A DNA stretch of 64,000 nucleotides, from positions 22,067,830 to 22,131,829 of the forward strand of contig OX439040.1 in assembly GCA_949317995.1 (NCBI GenBank). The letters run 5' to 3'. Each line of letters begins with the position of its first letter. The stretch's first letter is position 1. Both the position numbers and the translations under genes were made by a program. Of the stretch, positions 12,255 through 22,959 are shown in pieces. The DNA comes from Acholoe squamosa. Its lineage: Eukaryota; Annelida; Polychaeta; Phyllodocida; Polynoidae. Below the pieces are notes generated by a model. That model was not told the origin of the DNA and did not search any database. It saw nothing but the letters and a program-made list of their open reading frames with translations.

Positions 12255-12850
12255 CTGAAACACGCAAAGAGATAAAACTTTTATTAGATTAATTTCTGAC
12301 GAAATCATTTAAGTACTGGACATAGTTAGTGATCTCAGACTGCACAAATTGTGTATAATGGGGATACTTAGAAAGTCTTTTAATTTCGTCTTTCATAAAA
12401 AGTCGGTTGGTTAACCCTTTAAGGGCAGAGTAAAAATGATTTTCCTGGCCATGGGGGCGGCTACTAAAATAGCAGTTCCTAGGTCAAAAAAAGCTATTTG
12501 CAATTCCTATACAATTCCTGATCCTCAAAGGGTTTTGGTTCTGTATTGAATGTGTGTGTGCGTGTGGGGGGGGGGGGCAGGGGGTTAAATGGGTGTCCTA
12601 AAATGGCTCAAATTAGTCCCCACTACCGGGGCTCTGATAACTGATGGTTACTCAGCTAATACATATACCAATTGATATATCTGGTATTATACGCAAGATC
12701 GGTCCGTCATATCGTGGGAAACATGAGGAGGGATGATGATAATTATCCCATTGGCTAAACCCGGTTGGCATAGGCAAAGTGTTAGTCTTTATCCAAATTG
12801 TTGGGAGATCAGAAAGGTCAAGAAAGTGAGACATGTATATATACATATTC
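12255..12850. other. Presumed intron 5' of the exon, with decayed MITE end
   Basis: Begins (minus strand) with the polypyrimidine acceptor. Contains one foldback-MITE terminus, GGTTAACCCTTTAAGGGC near 12411, and a G-run near 12567-12577. Confidence 0.5.
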
Positions 12851-13030
12851 CTTTAAAGCCGAATGATGCACATTCTTATTCCTTTAAAGACTGCATGATG
12901 CCTAAAAGTCCATGCCCCATTGTCGTCATGATGCAGCAATGGCTCGCTGCATGATGAGTCGACTTGCCAGCACTGCATTTAATTGTGCATGACATGCCGA
13001 TACTATAAATAGACTCACCAGGACTAAAGT
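12851..13030. repeat. Partial foldback MITE
   Basis: CCTTTAAAGACTGCATGATG, CGTCATGATGCAGCAATGG and CTTGCCAGCACTGCATT are family stem words; the right terminus is missing. Confidence 0.55.
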
Positions 13031-13471
13031 TATGCGTAATGCTGAAACAGTCTGAAACATCCCGGGAATGATAATATAGTAGTGCATTATGCGGGACTTA
13101 GGGAACAACAGGGGGGGCTGGTGGGTTTGTGGGGGGGGGTCAGAATTTTTTCAACCCCTCTGATGGCGGGGGTCAAAATAATTCCACCTGTTTTCAGTAG
13201 AAAAGGGCACATCTGCGTGCGATTTTTGGCCCTTATGGGGGGGTCAAAAAAATTTTATCCCCTCAAGAGGGGGTGTTGGATTTTTTTTTTTGCGTGTCCA
13301 TGCGCAACCCCCCCCCCCCCGTTGTTAACAAATTATCACTCCCTTAGGGGGAACTTGGGGTGACACAGAACTCCATTCCATTGCTACACAAGTATGAGAG
13401 GAAGAAGGTGACTAATTCTTTTATGTTACGCCTACACATTTGTCCAGATTCACTTAAATACCGTAGTACTT

Positions 13472-13948
13472 GGGGGGCATCCATTAATTATGTCCGCATC
13501 AAGAGGGGGGGGGTCAAGTTAAATGCGTATAGATGCATACAGGGTGGGGGAGGAGGTCATGGGCTTTGAGTATGTATGCATAGGGCCTTATAATTGAGGA
13601 GAAATTGGGGCTTTTTTTAGGGAGGGGGTGATGGTAGGTCTCTTTGTAAGCCTATACAGAATAATTATTCTGAAACCAGACCAGTGAACACCACTCCCAT
13701 TGACAGATTTACCAAAGCTACAAGATTAAAGGGTATACATACATAGGATGCATATATATTTACATACCAAAGTGTAAAGGAATATTTTTTTTTTGCATGC
13801 AGGAAAGGAGGGGGGGGGGGGTTCAATGTGGTTTGAGTATGTACACATAGGGGAGGGGGCTAGTCCAAATGCGTACATGGTGCAACATGGGGAGTGGGGG
13901 GGGTCTATTTTTGGCAAAAATGTGCATACATGATTAATGGATGCCCCC
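13472..13948. mobile_element. TIR element with GGGGGCATCCATTAAT ends
   Basis: The left end GGGGGGCATCCATTAATTAT and the right end (reverse complement GGGGGCATCCATTAATCATG) form about 20 bp of near-perfect inverted repeat around a 430-bp G-rich interior with repeated GAGTATGT(A/G) and AATGCGTA words. It has no ORF. The target duplication is unclear. The superfamily is not assigned. Confidence 0.7.
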
Positions 13949-14475
13949 TTGGCGGTGCGCTTTTTATACGAGGTCTAACAACTATAGAAACGTACTAAAA
14001 TATCCTAAATTTGACCATAGGGGGAATAAAAACTGGAGCTTTATCTTATAAGAGACGTGCCCCTTTTACGCAAGGTATCTGTAGGTAGTACCGGTACGGT
14101 ACAAATTGTAGATATACAGGGATGCCTTACAACTACGTAGCTGATAAGAATCAAGAAACTTCATGAATTTATCAGGGAAAAAATTGCGAAAATATAGGAA
14201 TTCCTACAAAAGTGGCAAACATCGCCTGACCTACATGAACTTCAAATACACTCACTGAGTATTTCATTCCAATGCACACCAGGGTTAACCACACTGTAAC
14301 CCCAACTACATGCACATTTCCTTTGCCAATTAAGCCATACTGACCACCACAATACATCACATGGTGTATAAGCTGACCTGAAGGTGACCAGGACCAAGGT
14401 TCATGATTTGGTCTCACATGTTATTGTATACAGGGATAATACCTAAGGTGTTATACAAGTACCGGGTAGTATGGG

Positions 14476-14641
14476 TTAACCCTCCAAGCAGGCCATCATG
14501 CCTATTGGTCGCCATGATGCTCCAATGAAGTGCTAATGCATCATGCCGACCCCCCCCCCCTGAATTCAGCCCTAGCGAGTAACTCACCAGGGCTGCTTTC
14601 TTGCCACAAATGGGCATGAGGCATTCATGTTAAGGCTAACC
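14476..14641. repeat. Foldback MITE, internally shortened
   Basis: Starts TTAACCCTCCAAGC and ends GTTAAGGCTAACC. It keeps GCATCATGCCGACC, a C-run, and the GCCCTAGCGAGTAACTCACC stem-loop. Confidence 0.65.
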
Positions 14642-14789
14642 ACAATTGAGTCTTATATTAATGCCTTGTCAATACAGACCACTATAGCATTCAATACTAA
14701 CAATAGCGGTAGAAATCCAATAAACATTACTTAATCCTGTATGTATAAGAACTGTGGTATCGGGGCCCCACGTGGTATATATGGACATG

Positions 14790-15078
14790 CATAGGCCAAA
14801 AAACATAAACTGTTTGTTTCAGGTAACCCGACCCTACCTAGCAATACAGGGCGACCCCTAGGCTTTTTTCTTCATTTTAAAAGAAATCATGTATGGCGTT
14901 TGGGAAAGTTTTTATTTTTATTCCACCATGACTCTTCCCCTAGCCACCGTGACTCGTCACGAGTCAATAGCAGCTGAAAAGAAAATTGCAAAATAATGGG
15001 GGCAAAATCAGTTCTACCTTACCTAATTATTTTTTTCAGCATGTTCCCTGAAACACACCGCCTTTTTTTGCCTTATGC
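14790..15078. mobile_element. TIR MITE with TTTCAGGTAAC sub-termini, copy 1
   Basis: The left end GCATAGGCCAAAAAA with TTTGTTTCAGGTAACCCGAC pairs with the right end (reverse complement TAAGGCAAAAAAAGGCGGTG then TGTTTCAGGGAAC). A second copy at 36936-37228 has the same ends, length and order. No coding capacity; superfamily not assigned. Confidence 0.75.
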
Positions 15079-15079
15079 A

Positions 15080-15770
15080 TTTCATAACCACTGCATCTAC
15101 GGCATCTTCTAATAGTGCAGAACCAAAAGATTTCAAATGTCACTTCATTAGGACTTCAAAGTGAGTTTTGAGTGTATAGTTGTTCATCGTCAATTACTGG
15201 CAATCATCTTGCCGCTAAAACTGACTCAAAGAGTCCAAACCGGTTATTAAAGCATTACGCTATATATGTTCTTCTATGCTCAGCGATTTTTCTTATTATA
15301 GGCTATCAGTTAGACTAAAATGTCATTCCATCATTCGTCCATAACAGATCTTCATACTCGTTTAAGAATATTTTCTCATTTACATCAGTATTGGTGTAAC
15401 GTTAATGCTGGGCTGTCTTGGCAGACAGCAGAGGGCATACCACTCCAGTAACAGCCATTACTATTAAGGTTTTATAAGAGTTGTTCAAGTGCACTTCTTT
15501 GCCAATATTTCAGTACTCTAATCTTGTAGAATATTAATGCTGATGGTGGATTTGGATAAATGACAAGACCTCTGTTATTAATTGATACACCTGTACTATC
15601 ATACAAATATGATTAGATTATAATGCCATATTAAATGTTTTACTCAGAGATACAAGTGAAGAAACAATATGGCATCCCACCACATAATACACGTAATATG
15701 CTAGTCAATCTATAAACCGGTAGATGAACAACTCATGGTTATTTCCCCATGTTTTACTTAAGTAACAAGA
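15080..15770. other. No gene or repeat recognised
   Basis: AT-rich unique sequence. Confidence 0.5.
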
Positions 15771-15806
15771 GGTGAATCCGAGGGTGAATCCGAGGGTGAA
15801 TCCGAG
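15771..15806. repeat. 12-bp tandem repeat x3
   Basis: GGTGAATCCGAG is repeated three times exactly, followed by a GA-rich run. Confidence 0.9.
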
Positions 15807-16009
15807 GGAGAGAGAGACGGAGACAGAACCAGAGAGACAGCTAGACACACATATAAAGAATCGCCATCTTGCACCTTTTATGAAACGATACTCTTTTCCA
15901 CACACATTACATCTACATAACATTTACCACTATATACTGAATATATAAGCAGTGTCTGGTGACACCTTAAACACTGCATAATACTCTGATACCAACTCGC
16001 TACCATGAT

Positions 16010-16180
16010 CCATAAATGCACCAGTCCTGGCGAATAATAAAATTATTGCTTGATAAATTCCCAACTGGTTAGCATGCATGATGCACAAATGGAATGCTTC
16101 CTGGTTCCTAACCAGCACAACATTTGTACATCATGACAAGAATTAACCATGAAGCATCATGCTACCCTTAAAGAGCTAGA
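16010..16180. repeat. Degraded foldback MITE copy
   Basis: GCATGCATGATGCACAAATG, GTACATCATGACAAG and a terminal CTACCCTTAAAGAGC are family words. Confidence 0.5.
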
Positions 16181-16414
16181 TGAGCATTATGTGTGTCATT
16201 ATAACAGGTTGTGGTTTGTATGGTGTGTGGTATAACATGACTTATACAGCATGTTGTAGTGTTTCCGTCTTCCTATTGTACCCTGCAGTGTCTACCACTC
16301 CACCTTATGTCCCTATACTGGGGTGAGATATATAGACACACATGGGATAGATGGCGTTTTGGTGCTGGCAGCGATGTAAGGACGTGTTTAATTGGGGTGA
16401 AGACAGTGTTTTAG

Positions 16415-16596
16415 GTAGTCCCTCAAGGACTGAAGATAGCATAAATTCCTCATGCTGCTTTGTTGACGTCATGATGCATGAACACAGCTTTGGTAAGGTC
16501 CGGGGGAATAGTGGCAGCTGCAGGAGTGCATCACGATAAAGACCAGGGATGAGTCTTTAGGCATCATGCAGTATCTAACGGGTTAATCTGTGTAGT
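16415..16596. repeat. Foldback MITE whose right end seeds the adjacent tandem array
   Basis: Left end TAGTCCCTCAAGGACTG, inner CGTCATGATGCATGAACACA and right end GGCATCATGCAGTATCTAAC then GGGTTAA follow the family layout. The last 32 bp are the same sequence as the unit of the array that follows. Confidence 0.6.
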
Positions 16597-17010
16597 CTTT
16601 AGGCATCATGCAGTATCTAAAGGGTTAATCTGTGTAGTCTTTAGGCATCATGCAGTATCTAAAAGGTTAATCTGTGTAGTCTTTAGGCATCATGCAGTAT
16701 CTAAAGAGTTAATCTGTGTAGTCTTTAGGCATCATGCAGTATCTAAAGGGTTAATCTGTGTAGTCTTTAGGCACCATGCAGTATCTAAAGTGTTAATCTG
16801 TGTAGTCTTTAGGCACCATGCAGTATCTAAAGGGTTAATCTGTGTAGTCTTTAGGCATCATGCAGTATCTAAAGGGTTAATCTGTGTAGTCTTTAGGCAT
16901 CATGCAGTATCTAAAGGGTTAATCTGTGTAGTCTTTAGGCATCATGCAGTATCTAAAGGGTTAATCTGTGTAGTCTTTAGGCATCATGCAGTATCTAAAG
17001 GGTTAATCTG
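16555..17010. repeat. 42-bp tandem array, about 10.9 units
   Basis: Each unit starts CTTTAGGCATCATGCAGTAT and continues CTAAAGGGTTAATCTGTGTAGT, exactly 42 bp, with only a few substitutions (CACC for CATC in two adjacent units, single changes near AAAGGG). The unit combines the right terminus of a foldback MITE with about 10 bp of flank. Because 42 is 14 codons, a repetitive open frame appears at 16790-17020; it has no gene context. Confidence 0.95.
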
Positions 17011-17145
17011 GTGGGGTTGATAGAATCTGCCCGAGACTTGTGATTATGGTATGCATATTATTTCTGATTACCTAGAGATCCTCCCTTGAGGGAAAACAAA
17101 AATATTTATTAAAGGAGTTTCCGTACATATGACAGGATTATACTA

Positions 17146-17403
17146 TTATCTGGCACCTAGGATGTGCAACCTATTTACTTTTTTTTCTCTCTTTTCAAAC
17201 GTTTTACCATATCCTCGTCTATTTGTTGATCCTTTTTTGATTGTGTGCACTTGTAAGTCTGCGTTGCGTGACTTGACATCACGAAATACAATACTATCAA
17301 ATACTTTTGGTGAAAATAGCATCAGATCCTCAAAGGCAATTAAAACGTGTTTTGGAAAATCTCCAGCACTGAAAAAAAGAAAGATTGAATGCGTGCAATG
17401 CAC
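17146..17403 (-). CDS. Coding-like segment beside the 1-kb repeat, unidentified
   Basis: On the minus strand a pyrimidine tract ending in TTTTTTTCAG, a good acceptor, precedes an open frame reading AGDFPKHVLIAFEDLMLF and later TIKKGSTNRRGYGKTF. The ORF start lies in the flanking 1-kb repeat, so the initiating Met is probably meaningless. The downstream donor is uncertain: GTAAAA or GTAAAT words occur near 17190-17200. An overlapping plus-strand frame is also open, which lowers confidence. No family was recognised. Confidence 0.25.
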   Translation of the reverse strand: MHCTHSIFLFFSAGDFPKHVLIAFEDLMLFSPKVFDSIVFRDVKSRNADLQVHTIKKGSTNRRGYGKTFEKREKKVNRLHILGAR

Positions 17404-18378
17404 GACTGGCCCAGGTCTACCACTATTTACTGTAGGGGACTGTCAATATAGTGACAGTTTGTCTGAGCCGTAAATGGTTAAGGCTATGGACAATGCACCC
17501 ATCATCGCTCGTATGTTTCAATGGTGAATAACTCCTCTCCTGGCGAGTTAAGCATTCCAATGTACCAGCAGGTCTTGAATAAGGATACATATTTTCGATA
17601 TAATAGCCTGAGAGTGTAATTATCCTCCATTTTGTTATAATCGAGCATTTTCGATAGGACCGTAAACCGATCGTCTCCCTGTCCACCATTTTGGATTTTT
17701 CGCCTCTCTGCGCATGCCCGAACTCCTCCTGGAAGTAGCATTTTTGACGAAGAATTCGATAGATTATATCGATTTAACTTGAAATGTATGGCTTTTTGAA
17801 AATAATCCATGCATGTTTGGCAATATTAATCGAATTGAATCGAATACACCCCCTCAATTTACTGTTATAAAATAAAATCAGACGACCGGTCACTCTGCGC
17901 GCATGCGTCAAGTCTCCAGACCGGAAGTGAGGCGGTAGATATAACAAAATAATGGTGGTCCAATTTACACACTCATATATAAACGGTCTTAACCCGTCCT
18001 ATACAGAGATTTCCTCCTCACCTGCTGAAAAAAGTGTCTTAATTGCTCAATTCCCATAGGAGCCAATGTGTTATTTCTACCCCCTGTCTACCCCAAAAGT
18101 CTACCGCCCAATGTAATCCTATGGAGCCTCGTTTTCATGAGAAACTATGGCAAAAATGTAAGGTTTTTTCTTTACCCTTTTCCATAGGTAAAAAAATTTC
18201 TTTTTTGGGAATTGTGCATGTACAATGAAAGACGAGATCCTAAAGATTATGTTTCCATGAATTTTTGTTTAATTATCCCCCAATTTCGATGAGCAATTCC
18301 CATCTAAACTTCCAACTCATGACCATCAGTTTTCGACCGAAAACGCGCCGCCAATGACCCAGGAGGACCTGGGCCAAT
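17379..18378. repeat. About 1-kb dispersed repeat, copy A
   Basis: Runs from GCAATGCACGACTGGCCCAG to GGACCTGGGCCAA. Near-terminal TGGCCCAGGT and its inverted ACCTGGGCCA form short inverted repeats. Copies B (25019) and C (46540) align along their whole length. Inside are two promoter-like clusters: CCACCATTTT, CTGCGCATGCCC and CTGGAAGT at 17683-17736, and TGCGCGCATGCG, ACCGGAAGTGA and AATGGTGGTC at 17896-17960. The minus strand has an open frame shared with copies B and C. The transposition class is unknown. Confidence 0.85.
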
Positions 18379-18469
18379 AAATCTAATATTACATTCCACA
18401 CAGTATGTACTGGTGTTGTTTCTTTAACATGGATCAAGCCCTTCTAGCATACCCGGGACAGAATACAGT

Positions 18470-18930
18470 GGGAAAGTAGTGAGTAAGCAGTCAAGAAGCA
18501 GGGTGTACCAGGAGTGGTCCCTGAGTGGTAAAAGAGTAAAGTTCCCAGTTATACTGCAGTGAATATGAAGTCATTCTGCAGTTGGCACTACACCCTCACT
18601 GCCATCAAACTATGGGTTAAATGGAGTCACAATAGAGTCCCTCAGCAGTGTGAGGGGGAGTGGAGGGGCAGTCATACAGCAGCCTGTGCGAAATATGTAA
18701 ATGAGGTAGCAGTGGAAAAGCAGCCCATCAGTGCATCCTGATCATTGTGACTGCAGGGGGCAGAAGGTAGTGGTAAAAGAGCTAGCATACTTCCAGTGCT
18801 ATCCTTCTTAGTGGTGAGAACATTTTCTGCCCCTTCCAGGGTTTGAACCTGCCTCCTCCTGCTTACTGCCCAGCACCTTAGACCCCTCAGCAACATCCCC
18901 TGGCTGGCAGAAGGGTGTCTATGCCTCATA
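18470..18930 (-). repeat. Probable SINE with tRNA-like head (minus strand)
   Basis: On the minus strand, at about 18900 down to 18827, TTGCTGAGGGGTCTAAGGTG resembles a pol III A box of Leu/Ser-tRNA type, and GGTTCAAACCC 45 bp further on fits the B box. The T arm can pair (CAGG with CCTG), but the acceptor ends do not pair, so this is not a functional tRNA. The rest is CAGTG-rich sequence of unknown origin. Confidence 0.5.
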
Positions 18931-19654
18931 TAGTTTTGGAGACATTGGTTATCCCAAGGTCAAAAAGGACTGAGAGCACATGATTGTTATTATATACCAA
19001 TATATCAATCATCGTAAATAAAATAACCAGTTTCACATTAAGAACATGAACAATCATAATGCACTAATAATTGTGACAACATGGAAAAGATTGAAATGCC
19101 CTTGGATTCTATCAATTTTATTATTGTGTTTTTAAAAAAACAAGCCTAAATTTATATAGAAACTATATTATCTAATACAGAACGTCTCAGCGAACCCCAG
19201 AGCCACCCCAGTGATGTTAGAGTTGACCACTGATTTAGTAGTGGAGTGAAGAGTGTTGTAGCAGTGTTCTTTAAAATCTCATACAGTACTTCAGTTGAAA
19301 TGCAGTCAGTCACTGAAGTGTCACTGTAGGGAGAGGTTATTTCAGTAGAGAGGCAGTGGGTGACTGATAGGTAACTGCCTAAACAGTGTAAAAAGTGAGT
19401 GGTTTTACAGTGACAACTGTACATGGAGTTACAAAACAGTTGATATGGTAGTCACCACTGATATCATGAGTGTCCACTGCCTTATGGTCCGGGTATTAAA
19501 TGAATATGGTGCAACAGCTTAGCCTCCTTTTTGACCGAACTTTTATCTTGCGTTCTCCAGTTTAATAAAGAGAATGGCATTCTGGCGGTTCATAGCCAGA
19601 GTATAATATTGATGGAGAGATTTGCATACCTTTGAAAGGAGAAGGTGCAACTCA

Positions 19655-19888
19655 TTAACCCTTTATGGAGAATAGTGTAAATGCACTTTTTACTCATTAT
19701 GCCCTTTTGTCGTCCTGATGCCTAACTGCAGCCCTGGCGAATAATTTGCCAACGCTGCATTTATGTATCATGCCTTTCCATCGGGCTGATGCACCTATGT
19801 CATGTCATGGAGATTCTTGCCATGCAGGCACTACCTCAACTGGTGCAACATGATGACAAGGTCTCACAATCTTCAGGCAGCATGGCGT
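19655..19888. repeat. Foldback MITE, right end interrupted by SINE insertion
   Basis: Starts TTAACCCTTTATGGAGAA and contains CTGCAGCCCTGGCGAATAAT and TTTGCCAACGCTGCATT arms. The SINE at 19901 lies directly against its right side. Confidence 0.65.
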
Positions 19889-19900
19889 TCTTTGAGATTT

Positions 19901-20087
19901 GAGTGAGTGAGTGAGTAATAGATGTTTAACGCCATTTCGACAGCTAAGGTCATATTCATGGCGAGAACTACATTACACAATTTCACAGGGGGAATGTGTC
20001 AGTGCCCGCGCATATGTGCACCACACACATCCCGAGGGGATAGGAAAGAGGAGAAATAGACCCTTTTAAGTGGGCTAGGGAAGCCCG
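19901..20087 (+). mobile_element. SINE-like retroelement, head type 1
   Basis: The 187-bp body starts GAGTGAGTGAGTGAGTAATA and ends GGGCTAGGGAAGCCCG. It is flanked by a perfect 12-bp target-site duplication, TCTTTGAGATTT, at 19889-19900 and 20088-20099, as expected for LINE-driven insertion. The last 110 bp (AATGTGTCAGTGCCCGCGCA onward) match the tails of the copies at 28485 and 62526. There is no poly-A tail. Confidence 0.9.
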
Positions 20088-20369
20088 TCTTTGAGATTTA
20101 AAGCAAACCTAAACCATGCTATTAACCTCCACTATCTAGGGTGAATCCCCAGTCCCGGATAAATGAGAATCTGTACTTAATTAATTGACGTAATTAGTGA
20201 CATCTAATATAAATTTCTCTTCGTGTGACAGTTATGCATGTCAGGGACTAGGAGTCGTAGAGGGTGGGGTGTCCATGGCTCCTATATATTTCTATTTATG
20301 TGTAGTAAGAGCGTGACAACGGGCCCGGGTGGGGGTGTCCAAAAAGGCCTAAACAAACATGACATAATT

Positions 20370-20547
20370 TATGGATCAGCCCTAACACTAATTTGCTGTC
20401 CTGATGCAGGACTGCATTCATGCATCATGCATCATGCAAAAGCTAAGGGGTTGATACACCCCTGAAGGTTCGACATTGCTGCATCATGCCGACAAATGAA
20501 CTTGGATTTTGAGGTACATGTATTATACATCCCTTAAAGGGATAACC
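20370..20547. repeat. Partial foldback MITE
   Basis: Contains GGACTGCATTCATGCATCAT, GCTGCATCATGCCGAC and the right terminus CCCTTAAAGGGATAACC. Confidence 0.6.
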
Positions 20548-20796
20548 TTCAACTAAGACTGCCTCGTTAACTAGTGACCACTTCTTATCAATATCATGTG
20601 CTCATTTAAGTGTCCCTTTTTTGCTTTGTTGCTTCTCTTGTGTCTCGCCTCATTGTTACTTTTTCCTATGAGGAGAAAAAGATATCGAGGGCTAGGATTT
20701 CATACATTGCATATTTCTTGACTACAAGCTCCCTGTGACTGTAGGGCATTGGGTCATTCCTGTTTAAAGCAGGGCTTGTAAAGTTGCAAGGCATTA

Positions 20797-20983
20797 CAGT
20801 CAAGTCTCGATATACCGGTCTTTAATAAGTCGGTTGATTAACTTATCAGCCACCTATTCCACCCAACATATTTGATTACAACCATTGAATTCTATTGTAA
20901 TTTTGATTCAGAGAACCAGCCGGTTCAGGAACTAGCCAAATTTTATCTCAAACCAAGGTGGCCGGTTTATAGAGACATGACTG
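20797..20983. mobile_element. pogo/Tigger-like MITE with TA duplication
   Basis: The left end CAGTCAAGTCTCGATATACC pairs with the right end (reverse complement CAGTCATGTCTCTATAAACC), and both are flanked by TA (20795-96, 20984-85). CAGTC..CCTCG-type termini with TA targets are typical of pogo-like elements. 187 bp, non-coding. Confidence 0.85.
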
Positions 20984-20989
20984 TAATAA

Positions 20990-22750
20990 GGCTTGAGGCA
21001 AAATGGAAAGGTGAATAAGGAGCCCCCTATGTTCAATTGTACACTAGAACAACATCAGCCTATATACTACAATATAGCCGCCGTGTGCTCTTGCCTTAGG
21101 GAAAAGTACTCTAATGTTATTTCTGAACCTTTTTGTTCTCATGAGATCACACTTTTTCATGTTCAGATATTTCAAAACATAAATACGATCTATATTATGT
21201 ATGTATAAAACACATATTCACTTAAGCTCAATTTCCTTCTTTGTACCTAAACTAAAGCCAATACATGTACATGCGAAATATAAACGTTGCGGTTCTTTTA
21301 ATCATTTCACCACAAGGCTCCAACGATATTAAACACAAAGATACCCAATAGTTTGCTATGGCATTAGGGTTGATACTTTAGAAGCTTCAGCTACCTTATT
21401 ACCAGCATACCTTACCTTATGTACACATATCCCTTCCACCACAAACTGCAACATACCTCTCCCTTCCCTGCAGCCCTCCCCCTCCCATTGTAGAAACCTA
21501 ATATTGGAACAGCAGCGTGTGTTTAGTGCTTAAAAGGCTGCACAATGCTTTACGTCAATGCCTCCATTGTAGTCAGCGTTCCTACTGAAATTTAGACTTC
21601 TAATTCACTGTGTTGTCTCTGTGCTTTCCATGTGGCAAGTCCAATATTCCTTTTGTATCCGAACAGTCGCAGTGCTATTGATGATATTATTTATAACTGT
21701 CCCAATTGATGTTGAAAACTCGTAGTTCTCCCCCTAATAGGTTGAGCCACAAGGATATATTCTAAGCATGATTTGGCATGTGCACATTAACACACTTGAA
21801 CTAAATGCATAATACAATTAATGTGATTGCATTGAATGATTCTTATCATTTATTCCCTTTTATGAGGACTTGATACCTTTGGAATCTGAATGAATCAACT
21901 TGAAAATTCGTGCATCATTAATTTACAACAAATGGGTATACAGCCCTAATCCTCTAGGCGGCCCTTATGGGGTTAGAACTACCCTATGTCAAGCTAATAT
22001 TGACCCATGGTGTTTCAGGGTTTTTTCATGTCCCATGTTTGCTCTCCCCATTCTCCTTCCTGCTAACCACCCATGAAGGGACTTAAACGTAGTCTTTCAA
22101 ACGTCCCCACTAATACTCATTGCACCTACCCCAGAGAGGAATTGCCTTTAAAGGGGTCCGTTACCAGTCTGTAGAGTCAAGGGCTAATCCTCAACTTAAG
22201 CCCTCTCCTCCAGGGGGGACGAGCTCCTGAATATGGATATTCTAATACTTGACCTATAATAGACTGGTTATATTAGGTTTGGATCCTGGGCTAGATCCTT
22301 GGATTTGGAGAATCTGCGACTGAATGGCCTTTCCCCAACGCCCAACGCAAATTCCCAACGCAATTCCTATTGACACCCAGAATTCTGGAGAACTGTTATA
22401 GCAGAGTGCAGGTAATGTATAAGTATAGAGGCAAAGGGAAATCTAAGTTGCCATTTTAGAAGCAGCCCGCCCCCCCCCCAAGAAAAAAGAGAGGGGGAGA
22501 AGGGAGGAGAGAGAAAAGGAAAAAGAAGGAAGACAAGCATTGCAATATGCTTAGAACATTATAGATACAGCCCCAAAATGATCTTATTTATCATACCAAA
22601 ATACACCAGAAGATTATATACAATCTAAAGACTAAAACATAAAAATCTTAAATCTTGTCCCTCCCTTTACGCGATCCTGGATCTGACACTGCCTCGATAT
22701 GGACAGAAATGCAAACCCCTGAAATCCTCAAATAGAAGCTCCTCAGTATA
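20990..22750. other. No gene recognised; one long purine tract nearby
   Basis: Mostly unique AT-rich DNA. 22480-22533 is an uninterrupted A/G run of about 54 nt directly after a C-run. Confidence 0.5.
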
Positions 22751-22764
22751 GGTTTTGTATAGGA

Positions 22765-22953
22765 ATGTGCACGTCTCTAGAACTTCAAATTCGTGAGATC
22801 AAGGAAGCACTTCAGACCAATAGGAGATTCATTGAGTGTTGTAGACTACATGGATTTGTTGAAGAAAACATGACTTGGGAATCTATATATGTGTGTTTAC
22901 TGGCGGAGCAAGGGGTCACTCCGACATTTGAAACCGTGAACGTTAGTCAGTAG
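22765..22953 (+). CDS. Small coding-like ORF, unidentified
   Basis: A 62-residue plus-strand frame beginning MCTSLELQIREIKEALQTN reads like soluble helical protein, with regular amphipathic spacing and no low complexity, and ends at a TAG. A TTTTGTATAG word just upstream could be a splice acceptor, which would make this a terminal exon. I saw no clear polyadenylation signal directly downstream. No family was recognised and no similar partner ORF occurs nearby. It may be an exon, a decayed gene fragment or chance. Confidence 0.3.
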   Translation: MCTSLELQIREIKEALQTNRRFIECCRLHGFVEENMTWESIYVCLLAEQGVTPTFETVNVSQ

Positions 22954-22959
22954 AATGTG

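Noticed and set aside
16555..17010. CRISPR-like array
   Set aside because: Units are head-to-tail with no spacers, in a eukaryotic context.
16790..17020. Open frame with 14-residue repeats (LICVVFRHHAVSKG)
   Set aside because: It is a by-product of the 42-bp tandem array, whose length is divisible by three; no start context, splice site or flanking coding sequence.
17502..17810. 102-codon minus-strand frame as an independent gene
   Set aside because: Lies wholly in the 1-kb repeat; treated as a property of the repeat, since its downstream half diverges between copies.
18827..18900. Functional tRNA gene
   Set aside because: A and B box-like words are present but the acceptor stem ends do not pair and the anticodon region is not recognisable; better explained as a SINE head.
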